DNA of 64,000 bases from CAZAGD01 sp964484485 (lineage in GTDB: Bacteria; Desulfobacterota; SM23-61). The translations under genes and the position numbers were made by a program. Position 1 is the first letter of the stretch. The number at the start of each line of letters is the position of its first letter. Positions 62,218 through 64,000 of this stretch are shown here, one piece after another. The stretch is from NCBI GenBank assembly GCA_964484485.1, contig CAZAGD010000130.1, positions 1 through 64,000 of the forward strand, given 5' to 3'. Under the pieces are notes generated by a model, which was not told the DNA's origin, ran no database searches, and saw only the letters and a program-made list of their open reading frames with translations.

Positions 62218-63068
62218 AATTACCAAAAATCCTCTCTTCCTTCATAAGCAGGGGAGAGAAAAATTTAAAGATGGTTTGGGAAGTTAGTAATCAGGGCCGA
62301 GTTAATTTTCTTATTGGCACGGCCCATTTTTCTCCTTATCATTATCGAAAATCTCTTCACTATTTAATAGAAAAATCTGCTAAAGTCATATTTGAAGGCC
62401 CCCTTGATGAGGAAAGCAGACAAAAAATAGTGGCTAGGGGAATGCAGAGCAATGGGAGAGATATTTTAAAGAGTTTGGATGAGCCGACTGTTTTAAAATT
62501 AAGAAAAATTATGGAAGATCTTTTCGTTTCTCAAAACGTTTTGTCTGTTATCTCCCCATGGCCGTTAAGCAAAAGTCAATTTTTATTTGATTTTTTCCAA
62601 AATCGCCGACCTTGGTTGGCTTTTTTCCAAATTTGGGCGCACTTTTTAAAGAAGCATGGCTGGCTATACTCCCTTGATCTGGAAGCTTGGCAAATGGCCC
62701 GGAAGTTGGGCAAAGAAATTGTTTTTTTGGAAACCATTGAAGAGCAAATTGCCGGTTTAGAAGGCATTCCCTTAGAAAGGATCGTTAATTTTCTAAAAAA
62801 GATAGACTTTTGGGATGAGTTAGCTAAAAATTATGCTCAACTTTATTCCGAGGGAAAGATAGAGGCTTTGTTAGCAGTTACGAAAGATTTTCCCACGCGC
62901 TGTCCAGCGATTGTGGAAAATAGGGACCCGGTTATGTTTAATCGGTTGCGCAGCATTTTTGCGGAAGGCCAAGGGATTGCCTTTTTAGGGACAGTTCATC
63001 TTCCCGGAATAAATAAAAGATTGCAGCAGGAAGGATACGAGCTAAAACAGATTTTAAACATTAACTAA
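62214..63068 (+). CDS. TraB/GumN-like protein between two acyltransferase-like paralogues
   Basis: A 284-residue protein with the TraB/GumN pattern: NFLIGTAHFSPYHYRKSL (GTAH 35-38), IFEGPLDEESR (E61), and a closing AFLGTVHLPGI (GTVH 259-262). TraB/TIKI members may be metal-dependent proteases, with these histidines and glutamate as candidates. No signal peptide, so intracellular. Its ATG lies in the stop region of the preceding gene and its stop overlaps the following ATG by one base, so the three genes are translationally coupled. Confidence 0.72.
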   Translation: MKLPKILSSFISRGEKNLKMVWEVSNQGRVNFLIGTAHFSPYHYRKSLHYLIEKSAKVIFEGPLDEESRQKIVARGMQSNGRDILKSLDEPTVLKLRKIMEDLFVSQNVLSVISPWPLSKSQFLFDFFQNRRPWLAFFQIWAHFLKKHGWLYSLDLEAWQMARKLGKEIVFLETIEEQIAGLEGIPLERIVNFLKKIDFWDELAKNYAQLYSEGKIEALLAVTKDFPTRCPAIVENRDPVMFNRLRSIFAEGQGIAFLGTVHLPGINKRLQQEGYELKQILNIN

Positions 63069-63901
63069 TGCTTACGCCTAAGGAAGAAGAATATCTTAAA
63101 AATCAGGCTTACATCCCCGAGCATCTGCCCGGATATGGAGCCGTAATCTCGCAGACTGAGCCTCTGCTCGAAGACGATTTTCTTTTTTATGTTGGGAAGG
63201 GATTCCTCATATTTGTGGGTTATCCTCTGAGCAAAAAATTTATCAAGAGAGAGGCCCAAAAAATTTTACAAAAAGTGATTAAACGTTTTCAACCAGCCCA
63301 AGTAGCGATTTTGGGTCCCGAGATTCCTCTACCCAGAGTAAATCTCGTCCAAGAGGACGCTTATTTTAAATTAGATTTAGCCAACCTGAGTATTCCTGGT
63401 AAAGTTAAAAATATGATAAAAAGGGCCCATAAAGAAATTCGAGTAGAAATGAGCCGAGAGTTTAAAGATGAACATCAGCAGCTCATCAACGAGTTTTTGC
63501 ATACTCATCCCCTCGACGAAGCCACCAAATATATTTACCAAAGAATTCCGCAGTACTTAACAGCAACCTCTTCAGCCTGTCTTTTTAATGCGCGCAATGG
63601 ACAAGGGAACTTGGTCGCCTTTGATGTGGCCGAATTTGGAGCCCAGGCCTATGCCTTTTACATGTTCAATTTTCGGTCGGCTCGTTATCATGTCCCCGGC
63701 ACTTCTGATCTCCTTCTTTATTCCATAATTAAAGAAGCTCAAGAGCGCGGCAAAACCTTCATTAATCTGGGATTAGGTATAAATGGGGGAGTTACTTTTT
63801 TCAAGAAGAAATGGGGAGGTGTTCCCTTTCTCCAGTATAAATATACAGTTTATCATCCTGATTATCCTCGGTCCTTAGAGGGCCTTTGGCAGAAGATGTA
63901 A
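63068..63901 (+). CDS. GNAT/FemAB-like acyltransferase-fold protein, second paralogue
   Basis: A 277-residue relative of the 61366 protein. Shared blocks in order: NQAYIPEHL, KGFLIFVGYPLS, ILGPEIP, a lysine/arginine-rich middle (MIKRAHKEIRVEMSREF), RIPQYL, and the C-terminal DLLLYSIIKEAQE-INLGLGINGG-FFKKKWGGVPFLQYKY (about 213-260). The central part differs most, so the two may take different substrates or work as a heterodimer. The function is unknown. Confidence 0.75.
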   Translation: MLTPKEEEYLKNQAYIPEHLPGYGAVISQTEPLLEDDFLFYVGKGFLIFVGYPLSKKFIKREAQKILQKVIKRFQPAQVAILGPEIPLPRVNLVQEDAYFKLDLANLSIPGKVKNMIKRAHKEIRVEMSREFKDEHQQLINEFLHTHPLDEATKYIYQRIPQYLTATSSACLFNARNGQGNLVAFDVAEFGAQAYAFYMFNFRSARYHVPGTSDLLLYSIIKEAQERGKTFINLGLGINGGVTFFKKKWGGVPFLQYKYTVYHPDYPRSLEGLWQKM

Positions 63902-63906
63902 TTAAA

Positions 63907-64000
63907 ATGAGTATATATTTTTGGAAGAAATTTTGGTCAAGAAAACCTAAGAAAAAATTTGGAGCGTGGCAGATAGAATTGACTTCGCGTTGTCCCTTGC
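63907..64000 (+). CDS. Radical SAM protein, 5' end only
   Basis: Only 31 codons are in view, starting at ATG 63907, 5 bp after the preceding stop. They end in FGAWQIELTSRCPL, which is the usual lead-in to the radical SAM CxxxCxxC motif (the first cysteine is in SRC). The type of radical SAM enzyme cannot be told from this. It is surely in the same operon as the three genes before it. Confidence 0.7.
   Translation, partial: MSIYFWKKFWSRKPKKKFGAWQIELTSRCPL

Overview
The window is a stretch of chromosome from an anaerobic, two-membraned (diderm) bacterium, moderately AT-rich by eye. LolA and lipoprotein signals imply an outer membrane. The adenosylcobalamin-dependent (class II) ribonucleotide reductase, an aldehyde:ferredoxin oxidoreductase (AOR) family enzyme, a nickel-pincer racemase and many TRAP and tripartite tricarboxylate (TTT) transporters suit a fermentative, syntrophic or sulfate-reducing lifestyle of Desulfobacterota type. 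That assignment is inference; no rRNA is present. There are no insertion sequences, phage genes or CRISPR arrays.

Layout. 1-3.8 kb (minus strand): truncated nrdJ, larA and a glycine-zipper lipoprotein. 3.8-11.2 kb (plus): methyltransferase, a DUF362 Tat protein with a lipoprotein, a complete TTT transporter (tctC-tctB-tctA) and a cytoplasmic-type gamma-glutamyltransferase. 11.2-12.4 kb (minus): a family III CoA-transferase. 12.8-16.3 kb (plus): gluconeogenic fba-fbp and a Ste24-type protease. 17.1-21.8 kb (plus): a peptide-type ABC importer without ATPases plus an M20 peptidase. 21.8-26.7 kb (minus): a TRAP operon ending in an AOR-family gene. 27.2-30.0 kb (minus): serS followed by two tRNA-Ser genes, then lapA-dedA. 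30.3-33.9 kb (plus): a second ABC importer without ATPases. 34.0-39.4 kb (plus): plsC, ftsK, lolA, rimO. 39.4-43.8 kb (minus): tmk-holB-ricT-metG. 44.0-51.1 kb: a zinc alcohol dehydrogenase with a second TTT transporter, an old-yellow-enzyme oxidoreductase and an iron alcohol dehydrogenase. 51.6-53.9 kb: a TraB-like protein and an MFS exporter. 54.0-57.8 kb: purL (with two fused PurS-like domains) and purQ. 57.9-60.9 kb (minus): a TAXI-type TRAP transporter. 61.4-64.0 kb (plus): a tightly coupled operon of two paralogous acyltransferase-like proteins flanking a TraB/GumN-like protein, leading into a radical SAM gene cut by the window edge.

Two things stand out. First, ten promoters share one architecture: a GGTCAG-type box exactly 12 bp upstream of a TTGACA-type -35, then a spacer of 17 bp (poorly defined in one) and the -10. 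They precede transporter, dehydrogenase and housekeeping genes, and many lie in a dispersed palindromic repeat. Second, the 61.4-64 kb operon has no function I recognise and is the best candidate for an undescribed system. Short hairpins between binding-protein and permease genes recur in all four secondary-transporter operons.

Several genes start with TTG or GTG, and serS, tmk and ftsK appear to have leaderless or nearly leaderless mRNAs.
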